Origin: Clostridium sp. E02
Lineage (GTDB): Bacteria; Bacillota; Clostridia; Lachnospirales; Lachnospiraceae
NCBI RefSeq assembly: GCF_003833015.1
Contig: NZ_RJLQ01000004.1
Coordinates: 62,001-126,000 of the forward strand
Direction: 5' to 3'
Length of the DNA stretch: 64,000 nt
Shown: one piece after another, positions 52,012 through 60,463 of the stretch
Layout: each line of letters begins with the position of its first letter
Numbering within the stretch: position 1 is the stretch's first letter
The notes under the pieces: generated by a model
Told to the model about the DNA's origin: nothing
What the model saw: only the letters and a program-made list of their open reading frames with translations
Databases searched by the model: none
Program-made: the position numbers and the translations under genes

Positions 52012-53430
52012 ATGGATAAATTCTATCATTCGGTCAGGTTAGACCAGGATTTATGTATGGGCTGCATCAACTGTATCAAACGATGTCCTACCCAGGCGAT
52101 TCGGGTCAGGAATAAAAAAGCACAGATCAATAGCAAATTCTGTATCGACTGCGGCGAATGCATTCGAGTATGTCCTCATCATGCAAAACATGCGGTCTAT
52201 GATAAACTGGAGGTTTTAAAGCAATATGAATATACGGTTGCGTTGCCTCCCCCTTCATTGTACAGTCAGTTTAATCATTTGGATGATATTAATATTGTAC
52301 TAAATGCTTTATTGCGGATGGGGTTTGATGATATATATGAAGTAAGTGCAGCAGCAGAACTGGTCAGTGAGGCAACCAGGGAATATTTAAGTACCCATCC
52401 GGATCATATGCCAGTCATCAGTACGGCATGTCCGTCTGTGGTACGGCTTATAAGAGTCCGCTTTCCAAACCTGATCCCAAACCTTTTGCCGCTCAATCCA
52501 CCTGTGGAAATAGCCGCCATTCTGGCATTGAGAAAAGCCATGGAACGGACTGGACTGAAACGGGAACAGATCGGGATCATATTTATCTCCCCTTGCCCAT
52601 CAAAAGTGACCTATGCCCGCTCTCCTTTGGGGATAACTCACAGTGAAGTGGATAAGGTACTAGCCGTGAAGGATATCTATCCTAATCTTTTGGCCTGTAT
52701 GAAAACCGTAGGGGAAGATCCCGACGAGATAGGAACCTCTGGGAAGATAGGGGTTAGCTGGGGGCGAAGCGGAGGAGAGGCAAGCGGACTTTTTACGGAA
52801 GATTATCTGGCAGCAGATGGAATCGAAAATGTAATCCGGGTTTTGGAGGATATGGAAGATAAGAAGTTTACCAATTTAAAATTTGTAGAGCTGAATGCTT
52901 GTAATGGGGGTTGCGTAGGTGGGGTTCTTAATGTGGAAAATCCCTATGTAGCAGAAGTGAAATTAAAACGTCTGAGAAAATATATGCCGGTTGCAAGAAC
53001 GCATATGATGCCCGATACAGAAGCGTTCATTGGATGGGATAGTAAGGTACAATATGAACCAGTGTTTCATCTGGGGGAAACCATGATGGAAAGTTTTCAA
53101 CGACTCAATCAGGTTGAGGAGCTCTTAAAGAAATTTCCAGGGTTGGACTGTGGTTCTTGTGGGGCGCCTTCTTGTAAGGCCTTGGCTGAGGATATCGTAA
53201 GAGGAGAGGCCAAAGACTCGGATTGCGTATATTTTCTGAGGGATAATGTACACAAACTAACCGAAGAAGTGACCAGGCTGGCCGAGGATTTTGAAAAGGA
53301 AGATGCAGACAGTGGGAAAAGAATGAAGGCCATGACTTCCTGCATTCAGCGAATTTCTCAAGAGATGAACCAGTTGGATCAAAAGGAAGGGAGGAATCCA
53401 TATGACAGTAAAGAAATTGATGGAAAGTGA
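52012..53430 (+). CDS. H-cluster-domain-like Fe-S protein, probably not a hydrogenase
   Basis: A 472-residue protein. Two [4Fe-4S] motifs (Cys 15-25 and 44-54) are followed by a domain homologous to the [FeFe] hydrogenase large-subunit C-terminal domain, but with altered cluster motifs: TACPSV (Cys140 only), SPCPSKV (Cys195, without the KK) and CNGGC (297/301). A four-Cys Fe-S motif (380, 383, 388, 405) and a coiled C-terminal tail end the protein. The layout matches the HydS-like protein at 40941 without the PAS domain. It likely senses redox state through Fe-S clusters. It overlaps the next DRTGG gene by 29 bases. Confidence 0.88.
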   Translation: MDKFYHSVRLDQDLCMGCINCIKRCPTQAIRVRNKKAQINSKFCIDCGECIRVCPHHAKHAVYDKLEVLKQYEYTVALPPPSLYSQFNHLDDINIVLNALLRMGFDDIYEVSAAAELVSEATREYLSTHPDHMPVISTACPSVVRLIRVRFPNLIPNLLPLNPPVEIAAILALRKAMERTGLKREQIGIIFISPCPSKVTYARSPLGITHSEVDKVLAVKDIYPNLLACMKTVGEDPDEIGTSGKIGVSWGRSGGEASGLFTEDYLAADGIENVIRVLEDMEDKKFTNLKFVELNACNGGCVGGVLNVENPYVAEVKLKRLRKYMPVARTHMMPDTEAFIGWDSKVQYEPVFHLGETMMESFQRLNQVEELLKKFPGLDCGSCGAPSCKALAEDIVRGEAKDSDCVYFLRDNVHKLTEEVTRLAEDFEKEDADSGKRMKAMTSCIQRISQEMNQLDQKEGRNPYDSKEIDGK

Positions 53431-53749
53431 TTTGTTTGAGACAGTGAATATTGGAGATGCCAGTGAAACCATTACTCAGCCATTTTGCTGTGATTTGTTA
53501 AGCATTGCCATGGGCAAAGCACCAAAGGGCTGTGCGTGGGTAACGGTGATGGGGAACATGAATACCCTTGCTGTCGCATCATTAACAGAGGCCGCCTGTG
53601 TGATCTTAGCAGAAGGAGTGCTGCTTGATGAACAGGGAGTAAAAAAGGCAAAAGAGCAAGGGATATCGGTACTTAAAACCGCTCTCCCCATCTATCAAGC
53701 CGCCCGTATGGTTGAAACATGGTTGGAGCAGAATGAAGCTAGCTTATGA
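53402..53749 (+). CDS. DRTGG-domain protein (second copy)
   Basis: A 115-residue protein related to the first DRTGG gene, with MTVKKLMESDLFETVNIGD at the N-terminus and GNMNTLAVASLTEAACVILAEGVLLDEQ as the core strand-helix unit. It starts inside the end of the Fe-S protein gene behind GGGAGGAATC, and its own end overlaps the PHP gene, so the operon is tightly packed. Two different DRTGG proteins flank the Fe-S protein, which suggests they bind it or its signal. Function is unknown. Confidence 0.82.
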   Translation: MTVKKLMESDLFETVNIGDASETITQPFCCDLLSIAMGKAPKGCAWVTVMGNMNTLAVASLTEAACVILAEGVLLDEQGVKKAKEQGISVLKTALPIYQAARMVETWLEQNEASL

Positions 53750-54440
53750 TCTTCACATTCACTCCTGCTTATCCCCTTGTGGAGAGGATGACATGACTCC
53801 TGCTAACATCGTTGGTATGGCTGCGTTAAAGGGGCTTGATGTAATTGCTCTCACGGACCATAATTCCAGCAAGAATGCACCAGCTTTTCACCATTTTGCA
53901 AAAGAGTATGGGATTCTTGCTCTTACAGGGATGGAATTATGTACACTTGAAGAAGTGCACGTGGTCTGTCTGTTTCCGACGCTGAATCAGACCATGGAAT
54001 TTGACCGATATATGGAAAAAAGAATGATGCCATTTCCCAATAAGGAAGAACTATTTGGGAATCAGTTGATCTGTGATCTGGAGGATCACTACTGTGGAAA
54101 GGTAGAAAATCTATTGATTAACCGGACGGATGTATCATTTGATGGATTATGGGACTTGATTCGTACTTATGGTGGGGTTATGTTTCCTGCACATGTGGAC
54201 AAATCTTCCAACAGTTTGTTATCAAATCTTGGCTTCATACCACCAGACAGTAAGTTCCAGGTATTTGAAATAAAGGAGAAGGAAAATCTTTCTTCTATAA
54301 AGAAGCTCCATCCGTATTTAAATCACTGTCTAGCTCTTTCTAATTCTGATGCTCATAGACTGGGAGATATAAAGGAACCAGATGATGTGCTAGAAGTGGA
54401 AGTATTAAGTCCGGAAGGGGTAATTGGCTGTTTTTTCTGA
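53733..54440 (+). CDS. PHP-domain metal-dependent phosphoesterase
   Basis: A 235-residue PHP-domain protein. The metal-binding signature is complete: DLHIHSCLSPCGEDD (residues 5-19), LTDHNSSKNAPAF, TGMELCTLEEVHVVC, PAHVDKSSN and the final SNSDAH. PHP proteins of this kind hydrolyse phosphate esters or nucleotides; members of this size have been linked to 3',5'-bisphosphate or histidinol-type substrates. The ATG, behind GGAGC, overlaps the DRTGG gene by 17 bases. As the last gene of the redox-sensing operon it could turn over a nucleotide signal, which is inference only. Confidence 0.9.
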   Translation: MKLAYDLHIHSCLSPCGEDDMTPANIVGMAALKGLDVIALTDHNSSKNAPAFHHFAKEYGILALTGMELCTLEEVHVVCLFPTLNQTMEFDRYMEKRMMPFPNKEELFGNQLICDLEDHYCGKVENLLINRTDVSFDGLWDLIRTYGGVMFPAHVDKSSNSLLSNLGFIPPDSKFQVFEIKEKENLSSIKKLHPYLNHCLALSNSDAHRLGDIKEPDDVLEVEVLSPEGVIGCFF

Positions 54441-54542
54441 GAAAATATAAGTTGTGAATGGACAATGAGTGGTTTCTAGCATTTTGGGACAGATTAGAAG
54501 TAGAATCAAATTATATGCGAAATAAGTTACAAGGAGGGTCAC

Positions 54543-56534
54543 ATGAAGTACAAGAATTTATTCACACCAATTAAAATAGGTTCCGTTGAGTTGAAAAACC
54601 GGTTTGCACTGGCACCGATGGGACCTCTTGGACTTTCTGATGAAAATGGTGGGTTTAACCAGAGAGGAATTGATTATTATACGGAACGAGCGAAAGGCGG
54701 CACTGGACTGATTATTACGGGTGTAACTTTCTCTGACTGTAAGGTTGAGGTGGCAAGTATGCCAAACTGTCCTAACTCCACGTATAATTCAGTTCATTTT
54801 GTCAGAACCAGCAAAGAGATGACAGAACGTGTCCATGCGTATGGAAGTAAAATATTTCTTATGATGTCTGCCGGTTTTGGCCGGGTGACCATACCTACGA
54901 ATCTAGGTGAGTTTCCACCAGTTGCACCATCTAAAATCCCACATCGATGGTTGGACAAGATGTGTCGTCCATTGACAAAAGAGGAAATCAAAAGCATTAT
55001 AAAATCATTCGGAGACGGAGCTTACAATGCAAAACGAGGTGGATTTGATGGAATTGAAGTTCATGCGGTTCATGAAGGATACCTCCTTGATCAGTTTGCT
55101 ATCTCTATGTTTAATCAGAGAACCGATGAATATGGCGGCTCTTTGGAAAATCGTCTGAGATTTGCAAAGGAAGTGGTAGAAGAGATCAAATCCCGCTGTG
55201 GGGAAGATTTCCCTGTTGCCCTTCGATTCAGCTTAAAGAGTATGATCAAGGACTGGAGAGATGGTGCACTGCCAGGAGAAGAATTTGAAGAAAAAGGTCG
55301 TGACATCGAAGAAGGTTTGGAAGCGGCTAAACTTTTAGTTCAGTATGGTTACGATGCATTGGATACGGATGTAGGAACCTATGATGCATGGTGGTGGAAT
55401 CATCCGCCGATGTATCAAAAGAAAGGCCTTTACCGTCCATACTGTAAGATGGTAAAAGAAGTGGTAGATGTTCCAGTTCTTTGTGCTGGTCGTATGGACA
55501 ATCCTGAGATGGCCTCCGAATCCGTGGATCAGGGAGAATGTGACATCATCAGTCTGGGACGACCTTTACTTGCGGATCCGGACTATGTGAACAAACTTCG
55601 TCGTAGTAGGGGAGCAGAAATCCGCCCCTGTATTTCCTGTCAGGAAGGTTGCATGGGAAGAATTCAGGAATACTCCATGATTAACTGTGCGGTGAACCCT
55701 CAGGCAGCAAGAGAACGTATAATGGCATATGAACCAATTCTTGCTCCTAAGAAAGTTATGATCATTGGAGGCGGTGTGGCTGGTTGTGAAGCAGCAAGAG
55801 TGCTGGCATTAAGAGGCCACAAACCGGAATTATTTGAGAAAGGGAATCGCCTGGGTGGAAATTTAATACCGGGAGGTGCACCGGACTTTAAGGAAGATGA
55901 TATCGCTCTGGCAAATTGGTACCAGAACCAGATGGATTTGTTAAGAATTCCGGTTCACATGAATACGGAGGTGACGAAAGAGGATGCATTATCTGGCGGT
56001 TATGATACGGTGATTGTAGCAACTGGATCCAAACCAAAGGGATTCTCTCTTGGAGATGATGAACGCGTCTATACAGCAGTTGATGTTCTATTAAAGGAAA
56101 AAGACTGTGGAGAATCAACGGCTGTTATCGGCGGAGGCTTGGTCGGCTGTGAATTGGCTCTTTGGCTGGCACAGCAAGGAAAGAAAGTGACATTAATTGA
56201 AGCCCTTGATAAACTGTTGGCGGTCAATGGACCTCTGTGTCATGCCAACAGGGATATGTTGGAGAAGCTGGTTCCTTATAAAGGCGTAGAGGTATTGACC
56301 AGTGCCAAAGTAGAAGGATTTAAAGATGGAAAACTTTCTGTGACTGTTGACGGCAAAGTGATGAAACTTTCCTGTGACAGTGTGATTCTGGCAGTTGGTT
56401 ACAAAGAGGAAGATTCTCTTTATCGCCAGTTGGAATTCGAAGTTCCTGAAATTTATCTTCTTGGAGATGCGAAAAAGGTTTCTAATATTATGTATGCGAT
56501 TTGGGATGCATTTGAAGTAGCAAACCATATCTAA
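54543..56534 (+). CDS. Old Yellow Enzyme-type ene-reductase with FAD/NAD domain (BaiCD/2-enoate reductase family)
   Basis: A 663-residue flavoenzyme. Residues 1-370 are an FMN TIM barrel (NRFALAPMGPLG, EVHAVHEGYLLDQF, ISLGRPLLADP). The [4Fe-4S] motif CISCQEGC followed 12 residues later by Cys gives the classical C-x2-C-x3-C-x11-C spacing. Residues 390-663 hold two dinucleotide motifs, MIIGGGVAGCEAARVL and AVIGGGLVGCELALWL. This is the layout of 2,4-dienoyl-CoA reductase, 2-enoate reductase and bile-acid enzymes. It would reduce an activated C=C bond with NAD(P)H. It is a single gene with GGAGG before the ATG. Confidence 0.92.
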   Translation: MKYKNLFTPIKIGSVELKNRFALAPMGPLGLSDENGGFNQRGIDYYTERAKGGTGLIITGVTFSDCKVEVASMPNCPNSTYNSVHFVRTSKEMTERVHAYGSKIFLMMSAGFGRVTIPTNLGEFPPVAPSKIPHRWLDKMCRPLTKEEIKSIIKSFGDGAYNAKRGGFDGIEVHAVHEGYLLDQFAISMFNQRTDEYGGSLENRLRFAKEVVEEIKSRCGEDFPVALRFSLKSMIKDWRDGALPGEEFEEKGRDIEEGLEAAKLLVQYGYDALDTDVGTYDAWWWNHPPMYQKKGLYRPYCKMVKEVVDVPVLCAGRMDNPEMASESVDQGECDIISLGRPLLADPDYVNKLRRSRGAEIRPCISCQEGCMGRIQEYSMINCAVNPQAARERIMAYEPILAPKKVMIIGGGVAGCEAARVLALRGHKPELFEKGNRLGGNLIPGGAPDFKEDDIALANWYQNQMDLLRIPVHMNTEVTKEDALSGGYDTVIVATGSKPKGFSLGDDERVYTAVDVLLKEKDCGESTAVIGGGLVGCELALWLAQQGKKVTLIEALDKLLAVNGPLCHANRDMLEKLVPYKGVEVLTSAKVEGFKDGKLSVTVDGKVMKLSCDSVILAVGYKEEDSLYRQLEFEVPEIYLLGDAKKVSNIMYAIWDAFEVANHI

Positions 56535-56543
56535 TTAAAAGGG

Positions 56544-56591
56544 GCTGTTACACCGGCTAATTCAATCAACTGGTGTTCGGCTTCTTTTTTT
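56544..56591 (+). terminator. Terminator after the ene-reductase gene
   Basis: Hairpin GCTG-TT-ACACC / GGTGT-T-CGGC, with a small internal loop and a long apical loop, is followed by TTC then T7. The stem is imperfect but the placement and T-run fit. Confidence 0.6.
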
Positions 56592-56671
56592 GTGCGAATT
56601 ACGTTTCTCCTTTCCAAAATGCCTTAATTCTAGTATAGTAGTAGGTAGTAACTAGAAAGGAGAGATGGTCT

Positions 56672-57619
56672 ATGAAAAAATTATTACAGTTAAGTATTGG
56701 CGTTATAGCCATTGCACTTGTGACAGCGTTCGTACCTGCGGCACCGTTATCTTCCATGGCGGAAGAGCCGGCGCCAGTAGAGGATGAAATTATGATACGA
56801 AGCGGCTGGATAGATGAAGACCTGGGACCTGGAGTAGCAAGGTGGGTAGATGAAAACGGAAATGTGGCCGATCAGCCTGGAAAAGATGTGGAAGTGCCAG
56901 AAACGCAGGCAGAAACACAGGCAGAAACACAGCCAGACATAGCGACTAGCTCAGAAGCCAAGGGAGAAGGGGATGTGGATACGGGGAAACAGGAGGTATT
57001 AAATGAGGTTGATCCTGCAAAACCAATGGTGGCACTTACGTTTGATGACGGGCCTTATGCCCCAGTGGGCAACCAGATTATGGACAGTCTGGCTCAATAT
57101 GGAGGCAAGGCAACTTTCTTTGTGGTAGGAAACCGAGCGCACTATTATAAGACGGAATTAAGGCGTATGGTATCAGAAGGCCATGAGATAGGGAATCATA
57201 CATACGAACACAAGTATTTAACCAAATTAAGCGATGCACAGATCGTAAGTCAGATCGATCGATGCAACGATGCAGTACAAGCTGTCTGTGGAGTAAGACC
57301 GTCCCTTGTTCGACTTCCGGGAGGGTTGAAAAATAAAAAGGTGTTAAGGAATGTACATGCCCCTATGATTATGTGGAGCATTGACACTTTGGACTGGAAG
57401 ACAAGAAATGCAGATAAGACCATACAGGCGGTTATGGGAAGAGTAAAGGACGGCGATATCGTACTTATGCATGAACTTTATCCGCAAAGCGGCGCAGCTG
57501 CTACAGAAATCATAAAAAGATTAACAGAAGCTGGGTATCAGTTGGTTACGGTAAGTGAGATGGCAAAGTATCGGGGTGGAGTTGTTCCTGGAGGTGTTTA
57601 CTCCCAGTTTAATCCGTAA
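56672..57619 (+). CDS. Secreted polysaccharide deacetylase (NodB/PdaA type)
   Basis: A 315-residue exported enzyme. A signal peptide (residues 1-30, ending near SSMAEE) is followed by a variable linker with the tandem repeat ETQAETQAETQ around 77-87. The NodB domain holds motif 1 TFDDGPY (about 126), motif 2 GNHTYEHKY, motif 3 RLPGG, motif 4 DTLDWKTR and motif 5 DIVLMHEL. It probably removes acetyl groups from peptidoglycan or another cell-wall glycan. GGAGAG precedes the ATG. A strong terminator follows. Confidence 0.93.
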   Translation: MKKLLQLSIGVIAIALVTAFVPAAPLSSMAEEPAPVEDEIMIRSGWIDEDLGPGVARWVDENGNVADQPGKDVEVPETQAETQAETQPDIATSSEAKGEGDVDTGKQEVLNEVDPAKPMVALTFDDGPYAPVGNQIMDSLAQYGGKATFFVVGNRAHYYKTELRRMVSEGHEIGNHTYEHKYLTKLSDAQIVSQIDRCNDAVQAVCGVRPSLVRLPGGLKNKKVLRNVHAPMIMWSIDTLDWKTRNADKTIQAVMGRVKDGDIVLMHELYPQSGAAATEIIKRLTEAGYQLVTVSEMAKYRGGVVPGGVYSQFNP

Positions 57620-57622
57620 CGT

Positions 57623-57671
57623 AAAAGGAAGCCTGCGTATTCCAGAGAAGGAATATGCAGGCTTCCTTTTT
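57623..57671. terminator. Terminator after the deacetylase gene
   Basis: A 14-bp outer stem AAAAGGAAGCCTGC / GCAGGCTTCCTTTT continues as GTATTCC / GGAATAT, giving 21 pairs around an AGAGAA loop, with T5 on the plus strand. It also faces the minus-strand gene that ends 19 bases further on. Confidence 0.88.
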
Positions 57672-57689
57672 GTATGTTGCAACCTGTGT

Positions 57690-58148
57690 TTATTGACTGA
57701 GATGGTTCAGGGATTCTTCATTAAAGTGAAGGGTTTCATTATTTTCACAGAAAGATAATATAAAGTGCAAAAATTGCTCCCTATGTTCGTTTCTTTCACT
57801 GTAATATTGATTTACTTTTGGATCGTAACTAAAAGTTACTTTTGTATTAACAGCAGGTTTATATTCAATCATCGAATCCGCAAGGCACACAAGATCATCC
57901 TTTATTTCCGGATTCATTGTCTCCTTTTCTAAAATTAAAATAAGCGTAGAAATTAAGTTTCTATCATCATCCCATTCGGCTTCTGAAGTATAGTAATTTG
58001 GATAAAACGTACTAAAATCCCTCATTAATTCTCCTGGGCGATGGTGATCTTCAAATAAGATGAGTGCGATATCACGTGACTGGTATTCTACAGCAAACAA
58101 CATCTTATTCTTTAAATTCAGTTCCAATTTTAATCTATAATTCAACAT
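57690..58148 (-). CDS. Hypothetical protein, 152 residues
   Basis: A 152-residue acidic, soluble protein with no signal or membrane helix and no family that I recognise. It is rich in Glu/Asn/Tyr and mostly helical in appearance (FEDHHRPGELMRDFSTFYPNYY, LISTLILILEKETMNPEIKDDL). The start has only a weak ribosome site, and the gene lies 14 bases after the rlmI-like stop on the same strand, so it is probably read from the same message. Being a real gene is likely but not certain. Confidence 0.6.
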   Translation of the reverse strand: MLNYRLKLELNLKNKMLFAVEYQSRDIALILFEDHHRPGELMRDFSTFYPNYYTSEAEWDDDRNLISTLILILEKETMNPEIKDDLVCLADSMIEYKPAVNTKVTFSYDPKVNQYYSERNEHREQFLHFILSFCENNETLHFNEESLNHLSQ

Positions 58149-58162
58149 ATTAGTCTCACTTA

Positions 58163-59368
58163 CTATTTCTCATCACATACCTGAAAAATATAGAATTTTA
58201 AATAATAGGACGTTTCATCTCCACTCCAGAGAATGGGATGATCGGCGGACTGGGTGCGAAACTCTACCTGACGGAGGCGTTTGTGAGCGCTTTTCGCAGC
58301 TTCCCGTATGGTTTTGCTAAACAGATCAGGAGTCATAAAATGAGAGCAGGAACAGGTCGCTAAGTAGCCCCCGTCTTTTACCAGCTTCAAGCCACGAAGA
58401 TTAATCTCTCTGTATCCCTTCACTGCATTTTTTACAGAGTTTCTGGATTTGGTAAAGGCAGGAGGATCCAGAATGACCACGTCAAAGGTTTCCCCGTTTT
58501 TTTCCAACTCAGGAAGAAGGTCAAAAACATCGGCACATTGGAAGGTGACCTGATCGGAAAGATCATTTAGTGCTGCATTTTCTCTTGCCTGAGAGATACC
58601 AAGTTCCGATGCATCCACACCGAGTACTTCCTTTGCCCCGGCGATTCCGGCATTTAAAGCAAAGGAACCGGTATGAGTGAAACAGTCTAAGACACGTTTG
58701 CCTTTGCAAAGGCGCCCAATGGCAAGGCGATTATACTTTTGATCCAGAAAAAAACCGGTTTTCTGTCCATCTTCAACATTCACATAATAACGGACTCCGT
58801 TCTCTACGATTTCCACTTTTGGATCAAAGGGTTCGGAAAGAAAGCCCTTTATTCGTTCCATGCCTTCTTGGAGTCGGACTTTTGCATCACTGCGCTCATA
58901 GATTCCACGGATGATAATTCCGTCTTCCTTTAAAATCATAGTTAGCTTGTCAAGGATCAGAGATTTCATTTGATCAATTCCAAGAGCAAGAGATTCCACG
59001 ACTAAGACATCAGAGAACTTGTCTATAATCAATCCGGGAAGAAAGTCGGCTTCTCCAAAAAGAATCCGGCAGGAGCTGGTATCAACTGTACGTTTCCGGT
59101 AGTCCCAGGCATTGCGGACCCTCATTTCTATAAATGCTTCATCGATGATAGCATCTTTTTTTCGAGACATCATTCGAATGATGATCTTAGAGTTGGTATT
59201 GATAAAACCATGACCCAGTGGATAACCATCATAATCCTCTATGAAGACCATATCTCCATTTTTAAACTCTCCGTTTATGATATCGATCTCATTGTCATAG
59301 ATCCATAGGCCGCCTGCTTTTAAGGCACGGCCTTCTCCTTTTTTGATTCTTACGGTTGCTGATTCCAT
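58163..59368 (-). CDS. rlmI: Class I SAM-dependent rRNA methyltransferase, RlmI type
   Basis: A 401-residue protein. An N-terminal PUA RNA-binding domain (RALKAGGLWIYDNEI, YPLGHGFINTNSKI) is followed by an EEHEE/ferredoxin-like insert and the methyltransferase domain, with GQKTGFFLDQKYNRL, SAM motif I VLDCFTHTGSFAL, acidic VLGVDAS, and the catalytic VILDPPAFTKSR. RlmI in E. coli makes m5C1962 in 23S rRNA; the same role is likely. AAAGGAG precedes the ATG. Confidence 0.92.
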   Translation of the reverse strand: MESATVRIKKGEGRALKAGGLWIYDNEIDIINGEFKNGDMVFIEDYDGYPLGHGFINTNSKIIIRMMSRKKDAIIDEAFIEMRVRNAWDYRKRTVDTSSCRILFGEADFLPGLIIDKFSDVLVVESLALGIDQMKSLILDKLTMILKEDGIIIRGIYERSDAKVRLQEGMERIKGFLSEPFDPKVEIVENGVRYYVNVEDGQKTGFFLDQKYNRLAIGRLCKGKRVLDCFTHTGSFALNAGIAGAKEVLGVDASELGISQARENAALNDLSDQVTFQCADVFDLLPELEKNGETFDVVILDPPAFTKSRNSVKNAVKGYREINLRGLKLVKDGGYLATCSCSHFMTPDLFSKTIREAAKSAHKRLRQVEFRTQSADHPILWSGDETSYYLKFYIFQVCDEK

Positions 59369-59389
59369 AGATGCTCCTTTGTTGTTTCG

Positions 59390-59899
59390 TTAAGATTGTT
59401 TTAATGCAGTGAGTACATGATAAAGGGGGTGAAATAAGATAAGGGTAAGGATAAAATTGCTGATCCCGTGAACAATGTCAAAAGGAATTCCTGCCGTCCA
59501 CCAGATAAATGCAGCAGGTAAGCCTCCTGTCAGAATATAAGTCAATGAGCAAAAGAATCCAAACAGCATACCAAAGATCCCACTAACGGTAGCGGCTAAG
59601 TAGGCAGAGGGCTTTCTGTTTTTAAATAGAAATTTCACACAAGCAGGAAGAATGGCCCATACATATAGATAAGGAAACCACCAAAGACCAATCCCCCAAA
59701 TGAATCCTTCCATCACAACAAACACGTACAGGATCATCCATACGTGTTTCTCAAATACCAGTGTGTATAGGATTAAAAACAAAGATACCAGTTCTATGTT
59801 TGGAAGCCAGGATAAACCGAGCTGGCTTATGAATAGGATTGCAGACAGCAGTGCATCCACAGCCAGATCTTTTGGAGAGAACTTTGGTAAGGAACTCAT
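59390..59899 (-). CDS. ECF-transporter S-component-like membrane protein
   Basis: A 169-residue, very hydrophobic protein with about five or six membrane helices and few charges, of the size and Gly/Trp/Tyr-rich style of ECF vitamin-transporter S components. Segments such as GIFGMLFGFFCSLTYILTGGLPAAFIWWTAGIPFDIVHGISNFILTLIL resemble those. Its ATG overlaps the stop of the DUF4430 gene (ATGA), so the two are coupled. The shared energising module is presumably encoded elsewhere. The ligand is unknown; a cobalamin-like compound is suggested by the partner's family, see below. Confidence 0.75.
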   Translation of the reverse strand: MSSLPKFSPKDLAVDALLSAILFISQLGLSWLPNIELVSLFLILYTLVFEKHVWMILYVFVVMEGFIWGIGLWWFPYLYVWAILPACVKFLFKNRKPSAYLAATVSGIFGMLFGFFCSLTYILTGGLPAAFIWWTAGIPFDIVHGISNFILTLILFHPLYHVLTALKQS

Positions 59900-60318
59900 G
59901 AGTTTTTATCTACCGGAGTATATTGAAACGTATAACTCTCTCCATCCTTAATTGCTTGTTTGCTGACTCCGTAGCTGCATGGCTCTCCATCACAAAGGAT
60001 GCCCCAATATGCCCCATCTTTTTGATAATCGGCCCTTTTCCCGTTAATGGTATCAATCATAAGTCCATACTCTTCCGATGAAGTACCATCTATTTTTAAA
60101 TTAGGGGTAGCACTCACTGCCTCGAATAGATACTGGGCTTCGGTTGTTAACTGATAATGATCGTTGGTGCCATCTTCATACATCACATCAATGGTGATGG
60201 TTTTGGTTCCTGCCATGGGAACGGGTTTGGTAAAGGAATAAATCACCAACAAAAGTGCCAGGACAGCAATGGCTGCACACCCTCCTAAAAAGGGAGAAAG
60301 CCTTTTAAAATGTTTCAT
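59896..60318 (-). CDS. Membrane-anchored DUF4430 (transcobalamin-like) protein
   Basis: A 140-residue protein. A hydrophobic segment at 12-30 follows a positively charged start and has no proper lipobox after it, so it is an uncleaved signal anchor. The outer part (35-140) looks like a DUF4430 domain, a beta-rich fold related to the C-terminal domain of intrinsic factor/transcobalamin: TITIDVMYEDGTNDHYQL, GLMIDTINGKRADYQKDGAYWGILCDGEPC and DGESYTFQYTP. It probably presents a ligand to the overlapping S-component gene product. Confidence 0.78.
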   Translation of the reverse strand: MKHFKRLSPFLGGCAAIAVLALLLVIYSFTKPVPMAGTKTITIDVMYEDGTNDHYQLTTEAQYLFEAVSATPNLKIDGTSSEEYGLMIDTINGKRADYQKDGAYWGILCDGEPCSYGVSKQAIKDGESYTFQYTPVDKNS

Positions 60319-60463
60319 ATCTATGTTTTCCTTTATTTTTATTCAAATGCAAATTTAGTATAGCATAAATAAGAGGAAAGCCGCAAGGCTGGAATTTCCA
60401 TCTTTTCTTAAATATTTCTGTGTTGTATAATAGATTAGGATTGAAAAAAGAAAGGAAGAACAA

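Noticed and set aside
56900-56970. Repeat array suggestive of CRISPR-like spacing in the deacetylase gene
   Set aside because: It is a three-fold in-frame ETQA repeat in a protein linker, without spacers.
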